From positions 1 through 43,228 of the forward strand of contig JAFWGF010000004.1 of NCBI GenBank assembly GCA_017512495.1: 43,228 nt of DNA. Reading direction: 5' to 3'. Positions 31,698 through 39,002 of the stretch are shown here, piece by piece; within the stretch, counting starts at the first letter, position 1, and every line of letters starts with the position of its first letter. The notes beneath the pieces are model-generated. The model saw nothing but the letters and a program-made list of their open reading frames with translations, did not search any database and had not been told where the DNA came from. Source of the DNA: Bacilli bacterium. GTDB lineage: Bacteria > Bacillota_I > Bacilli_A > RF39 > UBA660. Made by a program: the position numbers and the translations under genes.

Positions 31698-32363
31698 ATG
31701 CAAAATGTGTTATTGATTTTCATTAATATACTTGTAACATTTAGTTTGGTATTATTAATCGAAAAAATATTCAAAAAGGAAGGATTATATGTTTGGGCAG
31801 CTATTGCACTTATAATGGCTAATATTTTAGAATGTAAAACTGCTGGATTATTTAGTGGATTTACTGCTACTTGTGGGAATGTTTTGTTTGCATCTGTTTT
31901 CTTAGCTACTGATATTATGAATGAAAAATATGGTGCTGAATATAGTAAGAAAGCAATTAAACTAGCGGTATTTGCTATGGTATCATTTACAATCATAATG
32001 CAAATAGGTTTATTATTTAAACCTGATGCAACAGATATGGCTCATGATGCTATGAAAACATTATTCGGTCTAAATTTAAGAATAACTATCTCAAGTGTTT
32101 TATTATTCTATATTAGTAATAACTTAGATATATTCCTTTTTGAAAGAATAAAAAAGAAATTACCTGATAAGTTATGGGTAAGAAACAATGTTGCTACTAT
32201 CATATCTAATGTTTTAGAAAATTATTTCTTTATTTTCTTTGCATTTGTAGGTATGTATGATATTCCAACAATGTTAAACATTGCAACTACTATTTCAGCT
32301 GTTGAAATAGTAATAGCTTTATGTGATACACCATTTTTATATGTATCTAAAAAATTATCATAA
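31698..32363 (+). CDS. Queuosine precursor transporter (YhhQ/VUT family)
   Basis: 221 residues with about six TM helices. YhhQ/QPTR hallmarks are VWAAIALIMANILECKTAGLFSG, the ATDIMNEKYGAEYSKKAIKLAVFAM segment (family D-x-x-N-E-x-Y-G) and RNNVATIISNVLENYFFIFFAFVG near the end. It imports preQ0, preQ1 or queuine for tRNA modification. The preQ1-I riboswitch directly upstream both supports the assignment and gives its control. No queuosine biosynthesis genes are in the window, in line with salvage. Confidence 0.93.
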   Translation: MQNVLLIFINILVTFSLVLLIEKIFKKEGLYVWAAIALIMANILECKTAGLFSGFTATCGNVLFASVFLATDIMNEKYGAEYSKKAIKLAVFAMVSFTIIMQIGLLFKPDATDMAHDAMKTLFGLNLRITISSVLLFYISNNLDIFLFERIKKKLPDKLWVRNNVATIISNVLENYFFIFFAFVGMYDIPTMLNIATTISAVEIVIALCDTPFLYVSKKLS

Positions 32364-32364
32364 G

Positions 32365-32391
32365 AAAAGAGTAATACAAAATACTCTTTTT
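32365..32391 (+). terminator. Intrinsic terminator
   Basis: AAAAGAGTA - 8-base loop - TACTCTTTT, 9 bp, then T. Confidence 0.85.
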
Positions 32392-32393
32392 AT

Positions 32394-32409
32394 TTTGTAA
32401 ATTTACAAA
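32394..32409. promoter_or_regulatory. 16-bp perfect palindrome, candidate operator
   Basis: TTTGTAAATTTACAAA, 41 bp upstream of the -10 of the PfkB gene. It is not part of the terminator. It could bind a dimeric regulator of the kinase gene. Confidence 0.4.
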
Positions 32410-32444
32410 TAGTTATATTTTATTGTTAGAAGAAAGAGTATTTA

Positions 32445-32455
32445 TTTGATATAAT
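32445..32455 (+). promoter_or_regulatory. Extended -10 promoter for the PfkB kinase gene
   Basis: TTTGATATAAT; agaggtgg lies at the predicted start. Confidence 0.65.
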
Positions 32456-32473
32456 TATATAGAGGTGGAATTT

Positions 32474-33370
32474 ATGAAAGTAGTTTGTGTTGGACATTCA
32501 ACTTTTGATACAACTTTACCAGTAAAAGAATACCCAACTGAAAATATTAAATATCGTTTAGATCACCATATTGAATGTGGTGGTGGACCTGCATCTAATG
32601 GTGCCTATCTATTAGCAAAGTGGGGAATGGACACAACTATTGCTTCGGTAATCGGTGATGACTATTACGGAGATCAAATAATCGAATCATTTAAGAAAGT
32701 AGAAGCAGATATCACATATTTAGAAAAAATGCCTAATCATATGACGACAAGTAGTTACATAATTGCGAATATGAGTAATGGATCAAGAACAATTTTATCT
32801 TCAAAAGATGAATCGGTTAGAAAATTATCTAAATCATTATGTATTCCAGCAGATGTTATTTTAATAGATGGGGAACATCCAGAATCAGCACATGAATTAC
32901 TTGATAGTAATCCTAGAGCATTAAGTGTTTTAGATGCTGGAAGATTAAATGATGATACTAAAGCTTTGGGTAAGAAAGTTACATACTTAGTATGTTCTAA
33001 AGACTTTGCTGAAGAATTTGCTGAAGAAAAAATCGATATTGGCAATTTAGAGAGTCTTACCAATATCTATAATAAATTAAAAGAGTATTTTGAAACTAAC
33101 ATCGTTATTACTTTAGAAGCAGCAGGTAGCTATACTGAAATAAATGGTGTAGGACAAATAATTCCTTCAATTAGTGTTAAAGCACTAGATTCAACTGGTG
33201 CTGGAGATATTTTCCATGGAGCTTTTACATATTTTATTGCAAACGGATATTCTCTATATGATACTATTAAATTTTCATCTATAACATCAGCAATATCTGT
33301 TACTAGAATTGGATCGCGTTATTCTATACCTTTATTAGATGAAGTAATAAATTATGATACAGCTATATAG
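32474..33370 (+). CDS. PfkB/ribokinase-family carbohydrate kinase
   Basis: 298 residues. The N-terminal VVCVGHSTFDTTLPV and GGGPASNGAYLLAKWG are the PfkB substrate-side motifs. The second PfkB signature DSTGAGDIFHGAFTYFI holds the anion hole and catalytic Asp. Likely phosphorylates a sugar or nucleoside; the substrate cannot be read from the sequence. ATG 32474 is used; the GTG at 32465 is part of the Shine-Dalgarno. The 3' end overlaps the Smr gene by 17 nt. Confidence 0.9.
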   Translation: MKVVCVGHSTFDTTLPVKEYPTENIKYRLDHHIECGGGPASNGAYLLAKWGMDTTIASVIGDDYYGDQIIESFKKVEADITYLEKMPNHMTTSSYIIANMSNGSRTILSSKDESVRKLSKSLCIPADVILIDGEHPESAHELLDSNPRALSVLDAGRLNDDTKALGKKVTYLVCSKDFAEEFAEEKIDIGNLESLTNIYNKLKEYFETNIVITLEAAGSYTEINGVGQIIPSISVKALDSTGAGDIFHGAFTYFIANGYSLYDTIKFSSITSAISVTRIGSRYSIPLLDEVINYDTAI

Positions 33371-33614
33371 TAATTTACCAACTCTAGATTTACACGGAGT
33401 TGATAGGGAATATGCAAGAATTCAAATAAATGATTTTATAAGAGATAATTATCTAGCTAAAAACAAGAAAATAGTTATCATTCATGGTAATGGTACCGGT
33501 GTAATTAAAAGAACTACGAGAGAAGTATTAAAAATTAACAGATATGTAGAAGAATTTCATATAGACAATTTTAATGATGGTATGACAATCGTTACAATTA
33601 GAAAAAAGCCTTGA
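33354..33614 (+). CDS. Stand-alone Smr domain protein
   Basis: 86 residues forming a single Smr domain: LDLHGVDREYARIQINDFI (LDLHG motif) and IIHGNGTGVIKR (HGxGxG). Smr domains are endonuclease modules related to MutS2 C-termini and to ribosome-rescue RNases such as SmrB. This stand-alone form lacks the MutS core. It overlaps the PfkB gene by 17 nt without a good Shine-Dalgarno, so it depends on coupling. Its TGA stop is inside the terminator stem. Confidence 0.88.
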   Translation: MIQLYSNLPTLDLHGVDREYARIQINDFIRDNYLAKNKKIVIIHGNGTGVIKRTTREVLKINRYVEEFHIDNFNDGMTIVTIRKKP

Positions 33615-33631
33615 CTTTTCGAGGTTTTTTT
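33602..33631 (+). terminator. Intrinsic terminator overlapping the stop codon and the next promoter
   Basis: CCTTGA - cttt - TCGAGG with A and T tracts extending the stem. The Smr stop TGA (33612-33614) and the TTGACT -35 (33611-33616) of the next gene both lie in it. Confidence 0.8.
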
Positions 33632-33639
33632 GTTATTAT
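33611..33639 (+). promoter_or_regulatory. Sigma-A promoter embedded in the terminator
   Basis: TTGACT, 17-bp spacer, TATTAT. The -35 shares bases with the stop codon and terminator loop. Confidence 0.6.
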
Positions 33640-33674
33640 AGCAAATACATGCGAACAGAGGGGAGTTTGGAAAT

Positions 33675-35714
33675 ATGTACGTAAATGATTATGAGAGAAG
33701 AGGTTTTCCATTAAGAGACTTTATACTAAAACTAATATTAGTAATAATATTTGTCTTTTTATTGTGTTGGTTACTACCTAAGTTCATGAGACCTTCAGTA
33801 GTTAACTATAACTCAAAAGATGGAAAAGCATGCACTACTAGTACTTGTGATACTACTGGAATCAGTGCACTAACATCACAAATCTTTGCAGACAACTTAG
33901 AAAGAATGAAAGATGCTGCTATTTCATATTATACTGATGAAAGATTACCAAAAAATGTTGGTGATTCAGATACAATGACATTAAGTGATATGATTGGTAA
34001 ACATTTAATAGTTGCTTTAATTGATAAAAACAACAAAGCATGTGATGTTGAAAAAAGTTATGTAAAAATAACTAAAGTAGATGACGAATATATCTTAAAA
34101 GTTAACTTAAAAGATAGCGAGAAAGAAGATTATATTTTAGTTCATCTAGGTTGCTACACATATTGTGAAGGTGCATTATGTCAAAAGCAATTAACTAACG
34201 TAGCTGTAAAAGGATCTAAGGTAACAGGATATGTACCAATCAAAGGTTATGTTGATAATGGTGTTTATTATCCACCAAAGAGTGTAACACCTGTTATTAA
34301 AATAAAAGTTAGATGTGAATACAGAAATGGTAAATATTATGATAAGTCTGGAAAGGTTGTTTCTAAAGATGAATTTGAGAGACAATGTATCACAAAACCA
34401 GAAAAGAAATATTATTGTGTTAAACATGATGGTAAATATTATGATGATAAAGGTAATATAGTTTCTCGTAAAGAATATAAGAAGAAATGTTCTGAACCTG
34501 AAAATAAACATTACTGTGTTAAGTACAATGGTAAGTACTATGATGATAAGGGCAAAATAGTTTCTTATAAAGAATATAAGAAAGCATGTTTCCCTGAAGA
34601 AAAACATTATTGTGTATACTACAATGGTAAGTATTATGATAGTGATGGTAAGGTAACAGATAAAGAAACATTTGAAAGAGAATGTACTGTACCAGAAGAA
34701 AAACATTATTGTGTTAAACATGATGGTAAATATTATGATGATAAAGGAAATGTAGTTTCTTATGAAGCTTACAAGAAAGCTTGTGGTCAAGAAGAACAAC
34801 ACTATTGTGGTAAATATGATGGTAAATACTATGATGATAAAGGAAAAGTAGTTTCTTATAAAGAATATAAGAAAGCATGTTTCCCAGAAGTAGAGTATTT
34901 ATATGAATATAAGAAAACTACAGCTGCAGAATTCTCTGAATGGACAAATTGGAGTGCATGGAATAAAACTAACTGTGCTACTTCAGAAATTAATTGTAGT
35001 AATTCAGATGTTAATTGTTTAAGAAAATTACAAATCTATAAACAAAAAGAAAAAATTGGTGAGTATGATAGAACATATGCAAGAGAAAGATCAGTTCTAA
35101 GACAAACTGGTTCATATACTCAAAAATCATGTTCAAATTACAACTATGTAGAAATTAATAAAACAACATATGTTACTAAAACAACAACTACATATACTGC
35201 AACTGATACAATTACATCAGTTACACAACACTCAACTGGTGGTTGGGTATACAATGGTAGAGCAAGTTATAGTAATCCACCTTCAGATACTGCATCTAAG
35301 CATTATAAATTTGTAGGTGCTGATTATAGTAACTGTAGTGATGCTTGTCAAACATTACCTAACTATTATTATGATTCATATACATATACTGGTGGTTTAA
35401 GTAGTGTATCATCTACAACAACTCCAGGAAATGTTACAAGTTCTACATCTAGCACAACTACATCAACTACAACAACAACATCAGAAGCTAGCTGTGGTGA
35501 ATATGTATATAAGACAATCCCAATCTATGGTTATATTACAGTAACAGATAAAGCAACAAGAAGAGAACCATTATACGGAACAGTTTGTTACCAAAGTACA
35601 AAAACTAGAGATTTAATAAGTGGAGAAGTAACTAGATATAAATGGAGTACTGATAACGATATGACATTAATAAATAATGGATGGGTTAAAACAGGAAACA
35701 AGAAACAAAAGTAG
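33675..35714 (+). CDS. Large membrane-anchored extracellular protein with six Cys-bearing KYYDDKG repeats
   Basis: 679 residues. A short cytoplasmic N-terminus, TM at about 15-35, then a 160-residue domain (NLERMKDAAISYYTDERLP, TLSDMIGKHLIVALI, cysteines C158, C162). Residues 214-402 hold six tandem repeats of about 31-33 residues with the core C-x-x-(Y/H)-(N/D)-GKYYD-x-x-GK-V(S/T)-x-(K/E)-x-(Y/F)-x-x-x-C, two cysteines each. The C-terminal third is Tyr/Thr/Ser-rich with a poly-Thr linker and further cysteines. I recognise no named family. It looks like a disulfide-bonded surface stalk. It forms an operon with the next gene (12-nt spacer). Confidence 0.7.
   Translation: MYVNDYERRGFPLRDFILKLILVIIFVFLLCWLLPKFMRPSVVNYNSKDGKACTTSTCDTTGISALTSQIFADNLERMKDAAISYYTDERLPKNVGDSDTMTLSDMIGKHLIVALIDKNNKACDVEKSYVKITKVDDEYILKVNLKDSEKEDYILVHLGCYTYCEGALCQKQLTNVAVKGSKVTGYVPIKGYVDNGVYYPPKSVTPVIKIKVRCEYRNGKYYDKSGKVVSKDEFERQCITKPEKKYYCVKHDGKYYDDKGNIVSRKEYKKKCSEPENKHYCVKYNGKYYDDKGKIVSYKEYKKACFPEEKHYCVYYNGKYYDSDGKVTDKETFERECTVPEEKHYCVKHDGKYYDDKGNVVSYEAYKKACGQEEQHYCGKYDGKYYDDKGKVVSYKEYKKACFPEVEYLYEYKKTTAAEFSEWTNWSAWNKTNCATSEINCSNSDVNCLRKLQIYKQKEKIGEYDRTYARERSVLRQTGSYTQKSCSNYNYVEINKTTYVTKTTTTYTATDTITSVTQHSTGGWVYNGRASYSNPPSDTASKHYKFVGADYSNCSDACQTLPNYYYDSYTYTGGLSSVSSTTTPGNVTSSTSSTTTSTTTTTSEASCGEYVYKTIPIYGYITVTDKATRREPLYGTVCYQSTKTRDLISGEVTRYKWSTDNDMTLINNGWVKTGNKKQK
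34314..34880 (+). repeat. Six tandem peptide repeats within the surface protein
   Basis: Units of about 93-99 bp coding for GKYYDDKG-type repeats, each opening and closing with a cysteine. Units 2, 3, 5 and 6 are closest to each other in both peptide and DNA, which suggests recent duplication or gene conversion. Confidence 0.8.
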
Positions 35715-35726
35715 GAGGAATGAAAT

Positions 35727-38132
35727 ATGAATTCAAGTAAAATAAATAATATTGTATTCTTCAAATCAAATGGTGTTAGTAAAGCATGCGTTTTCTATAA
35801 AGATGGAACTGTTAAAGAACTTTCTAACAAAGAAGGAATAAGTTTAATTAAGAAAATAGCAAATAATAATGGCATTAATACTACTAATGAATTTAAAAAA
35901 GTATTTGCTAATATGGTAAATAAGAATTTAGTTCATGTTGTTTCTGAAAAAGAATTTAGAAAGAACTTTGAATCTTATAAACCAGTTGTAAAAACTGAAA
36001 AGAAAACTATTAAAAAAGTAGAAGAACCAATTAAGGTTGAAAAAGAAGATACAACAAAAAATGTAGAACAAGTTGTTGTAGCTTCTGATTCTACATCAAT
36101 TAATTCAATAAATGCTGAAAAAGAGTTTAAGCCAGTTAAGGCAAAGAATATTGGGTTAATTAATGATAAGAAGAATAAAAAGAAAAAACCATTTAAAGTA
36201 AGAATAGCAGCAGCAGCATTAGCTGCAATCGTAGGTCTTACTGGAACAGCTTTTGGATTATCAAAGATATCTAAGAGTGGAATTATGTCTAAAAGTAACT
36301 TTAAATCTATAACTAGATTAGCAAGTAATGAATCTGAAGACTTAGTAAAAGATAATAATGATTACTATGATAGTTATACTTATGAAGAATTACTTCAAGT
36401 AACTAAAAATAAAACACAAAAAGCTGAAATGAAGAGAATTCATGATGCACTATATGGTTATAATATTGATTTTGCTAATAACTATATAGAAGAAGATAAA
36501 GATATTAAAGCAGCTCTAACATTTAGAGAAGTAGTAGCTTTATCACAAGCATATAATGATTTCACACCAGCTCAAATTAAAGCTATATTTAATGGTACTG
36601 CTATCAAGGCAGCAGAATTAGATAGTGCTTATAAAACTGCAACATTACAATTAATGGGTGCTCACGTTATTGAAAATAGAGAACATCCTGTTGATATGAG
36701 TGGAATTATTGTAAGTGAAGAAGGAAAAGAATTCTACAATAAATATCATAATTTGTTCTTAAGTGCTAAAGAAGCTACTGGAGACGAAAAAATCGAAGCT
36801 GTAGAAGCATTCTACGCTGAAGTACGTAAAGATTTCCCAATTGATCCAGATACTCGTGAGGTTGGAATTTCACATTCTAGTTCTCATCAAGTAGTTGAAT
36901 CATATATGTTATCTATTACTCCAATGGTAGCTGCTGGAGAAATCATGTGGCAAAACTTAGACATTGACAAAACATTACAAGGTGGAGTAAGTGCATATTT
37001 CTTAGGAACTGTTGATGTTAATGAATTATCAAAAGAAGAATTAGTAGAACTTATTCTAAATGGTAATGGTGGAGTATCTAAAGGAGAAATCGATTACTTC
37101 AACGATTTAGGTCTATGTAATATAGCAGAAGATAAATTTGAAATTGTTCAACAAATTACTATGGGAGCAGTTGGAAATTCAGATAAAACTAATCCAAGAT
37201 TTGATCAATATGAAAATGCAATGGTTAAAGAATTAACTGATATGGATGCATATGTAATTGATGATGCTCATAGAGAATTATCAGAATTAGATAGCTTCCA
37301 AGATGCAGTTAACTGGCATTTTGAATTAGATGAGGACGGATACTATACTGGTTCAGTATACTATACAACTGAAACTCATACACGTACAAGAACATGGAAG
37401 AAGACTAAAACAACTAAGAAAACTGTAGTTACACGTACTAAGAAAGAAATTCCAGATGACGAAAAAGAAAAAATCGATAAACAAATAAAAGAAGAAAACG
37501 AACAAGAAAAGAAAAAACAAGAAGAGAAGGCAGAAGAAAATCGTAAAGAAATGCAAGAAGAAGAAGACAAAAAAGCAGAAGAAATCAAAAAAGAAGTAGA
37601 AGAAGATGAAAAAGATCTACAAGATAAGATTGAAGATGCTAACGAAAAGATTGAACATAATCAAGAAATCGATAAGCAAATCGAAAATGGAGAAACTCCA
37701 GTTGAAGATAAAACTCCAGTTAATGAAAAGGACTTTGGAGATCATAATGTAACATTTGATGATGAGCATAAGGATGATCAAGGAAACTTAAATGATTCAG
37801 TAGAACATATAACAACTGATGATTCTGATGTAAAAACACCAAGTGATTTACCAGATCCTAATGAAACTGGTAAGAAATTTGATGAAGAAGGAGAAAAACA
37901 AGCTCCTAAAACAGAAGCTCCAAAGACTGAAGCTCCTAAAACAGAAGCTCCAAAGACTGAAGCACCAAAAGCTGAAGCTCCTAAAACAGAGGCTCCAAAA
38001 GCTGAAGCCCCTAAAACAGAAGCTCCAAAAGCTGAAGCTCCTAAGTCAAATGAACAAATCGTTAATGAATATGTAGAAAAAGAAGCTAGTTCATCTGATG
38101 AGGAAGAAAAAGCAAAAGAATTACAAAAATAA
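35727..38132 (+). CDS. Large membrane-anchored protein with coiled coil and APKTE repeats
   Basis: 801 residues, no named family. Residues 1-80 form a small domain (NNIVFFKSNGVSKACVFYKDG); 80-157 are charged linker; basic KKNKKKKPFKVR precedes a TM at about 158-178 (IAAAALAAIVGLTGTAFGL). The outside part has a helical globular domain to about 530 (DKTLQGGVSAYFLGTV, EIVQQITMGAVGN), a Glu/Lys coiled coil at about 570-650, an acidic stretch, and APKTE/APKAE repeats near the C-terminus, which probably span or bind the cell wall. It is co-transcribed with the Cys-repeat surface protein; the two may form one envelope structure. Confidence 0.65.
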   Translation: MNSSKINNIVFFKSNGVSKACVFYKDGTVKELSNKEGISLIKKIANNNGINTTNEFKKVFANMVNKNLVHVVSEKEFRKNFESYKPVVKTEKKTIKKVEEPIKVEKEDTTKNVEQVVVASDSTSINSINAEKEFKPVKAKNIGLINDKKNKKKKPFKVRIAAAALAAIVGLTGTAFGLSKISKSGIMSKSNFKSITRLASNESEDLVKDNNDYYDSYTYEELLQVTKNKTQKAEMKRIHDALYGYNIDFANNYIEEDKDIKAALTFREVVALSQAYNDFTPAQIKAIFNGTAIKAAELDSAYKTATLQLMGAHVIENREHPVDMSGIIVSEEGKEFYNKYHNLFLSAKEATGDEKIEAVEAFYAEVRKDFPIDPDTREVGISHSSSHQVVESYMLSITPMVAAGEIMWQNLDIDKTLQGGVSAYFLGTVDVNELSKEELVELILNGNGGVSKGEIDYFNDLGLCNIAEDKFEIVQQITMGAVGNSDKTNPRFDQYENAMVKELTDMDAYVIDDAHRELSELDSFQDAVNWHFELDEDGYYTGSVYYTTETHTRTRTWKKTKTTKKTVVTRTKKEIPDDEKEKIDKQIKEENEQEKKKQEEKAEENRKEMQEEEDKKAEEIKKEVEEDEKDLQDKIEDANEKIEHNQEIDKQIENGETPVEDKTPVNEKDFGDHNVTFDDEHKDDQGNLNDSVEHITTDDSDVKTPSDLPDPNETGKKFDEEGEKQAPKTEAPKTEAPKTEAPKTEAPKAEAPKTEAPKAEAPKTEAPKAEAPKSNEQIVNEYVEKEASSSDEEEKAKELQK
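37902..38045 (+). repeat. 15-bp tandem repeat coding for APKTE/APKAE
   Basis: About 9.6 units of 15 bp, with a 30-bp higher-order period because TE and AE units alternate in the second half. Such in-frame repeats change length by slippage. Confidence 0.9.
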
Positions 38133-38157
38133 AAGATAGAATAATTCTATCTTTTTT
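38131..38157 (+). terminator. Intrinsic terminator
   Basis: AAAAGATAGAAT / ATTCTATCTTTT palindrome with a minimal loop, then T; stop TAA overlaps its start. Confidence 0.85.
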
Positions 38158-38177
38158 CTTTAATTAATTAATAATAT

Positions 38178-38206
38178 TTGACAAAAAACAACATATGTGG
38201 TATAAT
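38178..38206 (+). promoter_or_regulatory. Perfect consensus sigma-A promoter
   Basis: TTGACA, 17-bp spacer, TATAAT: the only fully consensus promoter seen in the window. The start near 38213 gives a leader of about 48 nt. Confidence 0.9.
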
Positions 38207-38215
38207 GTATTCACA

Positions 38216-38256
38216 TTGAAGGTACAGTGGGGATTCAAACTTATAGGGGGTTGAAT
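38216..38256 (+). promoter_or_regulatory. Leader with alternative short pairings around the Shine-Dalgarno
   Basis: TTGAA (38216-38220) and TTGAAT (38251-38256) can each pair with ATTCAA (38233-38238). The second pairing would close a loop holding the strong aggggg Shine-Dalgarno (38245-38250). The stems are only 5-6 bp, so a regulatory switch is a suggestion, not a call. Confidence 0.3.
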
Positions 38257-38260
38257 ATAT

Positions 38261-38680
38261 ATGAAAAATGGTTATATATTTGAGTATCTTGATGAAAATG
38301 ATTTTAGAAAGAAAGAAAGATCAGTAAGAAAGTATAATATGTTAGCTTACAAGAAATTAACATTTACATACTATCCTGAATTACGTAGTGGTAAATTCTT
38401 AGGAGAAATAGTAAATAAAAATGATAAAGATAAGACTGTAAGTTATGAATTACAATTACCAACTGATGAACTATTTAAAAAAGTTCATGGACCAATTGTA
38501 TTACACTATACTGTATATACTGAGAAGAATATTATTCTTTTAACTAATATTACACCTGAAGGTATTTTAGATGAAGGCCATAGAGCGGAATTATCTACTT
38601 ATAAAGGTGTAATGATTTCTAAAACAAATCCAGAAAAAGATATGTTTAAGATTAATTTATTAAATATGTTAAATAAATAG
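38261..38680 (+). CDS. Hypothetical 139-residue protein with the strongest promoter of the window
   Basis: I do not recognise a family. The protein is soluble, basic at the N-terminus (DFRKKERSVRKYNML) and strand-rich after that (LGEIVNKNDKDKTVSYELQL, GPIVLHYTVYTEKNIILLT). It has a monocistronic unit: perfect consensus promoter, 48-nt leader with aggggg, and its own terminator. The expression signals suggest an abundant protein. Its TAG stop lies in the terminator stem. Two tRNA genes follow. Confidence 0.75.
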   Translation: MKNGYIFEYLDENDFRKKERSVRKYNMLAYKKLTFTYYPELRSGKFLGEIVNKNDKDKTVSYELQLPTDELFKKVHGPIVLHYTVYTEKNIILLTNITPEGILDEGHRAELSTYKGVMISKTNPEKDMFKINLLNMLNK

Positions 38681-38699
38681 AGTTAATCTCTATTTTTTT
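38676..38699 (+). terminator. Intrinsic terminator containing the stop codon
   Basis: AATAGAG - ttaat - CTCTATT, then T; stop TAG (38678-38680) in the 5' arm. Confidence 0.85.
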
Positions 38700-38709
38700 A
38701 ATATTTTGG

Positions 38710-38738
38710 TTGCAACAATACTAAAATTATGCTATTAT
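38710..38738 (+). promoter_or_regulatory. tRNA operon promoter
   Basis: TTGCAA, 17-bp spacer, TATTAT; the start near 38745 is just ahead of the first tRNA. Confidence 0.75.
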
Positions 38739-38748
38739 TAAATAGCAC

Positions 38749-38825
38749 GGACCCTTAGCTCAGTTGGTTAGAGCATCCGGCTCATAACCGGGCGGTCATA
38801 GGTTCGAGTCCTATAGGGTCCACCA
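38749..38825 (+). tRNA. tRNA with CAT anticodon, probably tRNA-Ile2 (lysidine) rather than tRNA-Met
   Basis: Complete 77-nt cloverleaf with encoded CCA: acceptor GGACCCT/AGGGTCC, D loop with AGTTGGTTA, anticodon CAT at 38783-38785 in loop CTCATAA, T arm ATAGG/CCTAT with GTTCGAGTC. It is not an initiator: the first pair is G-C, and the anticodon stem lacks the three G-C pairs. The acceptor has C4-G69, C5-G68 and C6-G67, the pairs used by TilS to recognise tRNA-Ile2, and the overall sequence resembles Bacillota Ile2. Elongator Met remains possible. Confidence 0.92.
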
Positions 38826-38831
38826 TTACAT

Positions 38832-38915
38832 GCGAGTATGGCGGAATTGGCAGACGCGCTAGACTTAGGATCTAGTGTCCCAGACGTGCAGGTTCAACTC
38901 CTGTTACTCGCACCA
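38832..38915 (+). tRNA. tRNA-Leu (anticodon TAG)
   Basis: 84 nt with encoded CCA: acceptor GCGAGTA/TACTCGC, anticodon stem CTAGA/TCTAG with loop CTTAGGA (anticodon TAG at 38866-38868, reads CUA/CUN), short variable arm TGTCCCAGACGTG, T arm with GTTCAACTC. Six nt after the CAT tRNA, so a two-tRNA transcript. Confidence 0.95.
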
Positions 38916-38925
38916 ATATATAAAT

Positions 38926-38954
38926 AAACTAGAATAATAAATTCTAGTTTTTTT
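38926..38954 (+). terminator. Intrinsic terminator of the tRNA operon, CTAG family
   Basis: AAACTAGAAT - aataa - ATTCTAGTTT, 10 bp, then T. Confidence 0.88.
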
Positions 38955-38962
38955 ATATTCAG

Positions 38963-38973
38963 TGTGATATAAT
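38963..38973 (+). promoter_or_regulatory. Extended -10 promoter
   Basis: TGTGATATAAT; leader about 22 nt to the ATG at 39003. Confidence 0.65.
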
Positions 38974-39002
38974 AATTCTAATATAAATTTGAGGTGAGTA
39001 AT

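Noticed and set aside
34191-34802. Minus-strand open frame of 203 codons, very hydrophobic, opposite the KYYDDKG repeats
   Set aside because: It is the antisense of an AT-rich repetitive coding region; no ribosome site, and its composition (Phe/Ile/Thr runs) mirrors the repeats. The + strand frame has anchor, repeats and operon context.
37902-38045. Possible CRISPR-like array
   Set aside because: The 15-bp repeats are contiguous and in frame, with no unique spacers and no cas genes; they code for APKTE.
38859-38875. CTAGA...TCTAG hairpin looking like another CTAG-family terminator
   Set aside because: It is the anticodon stem of tRNA-Leu(TAG); no T-run follows it.
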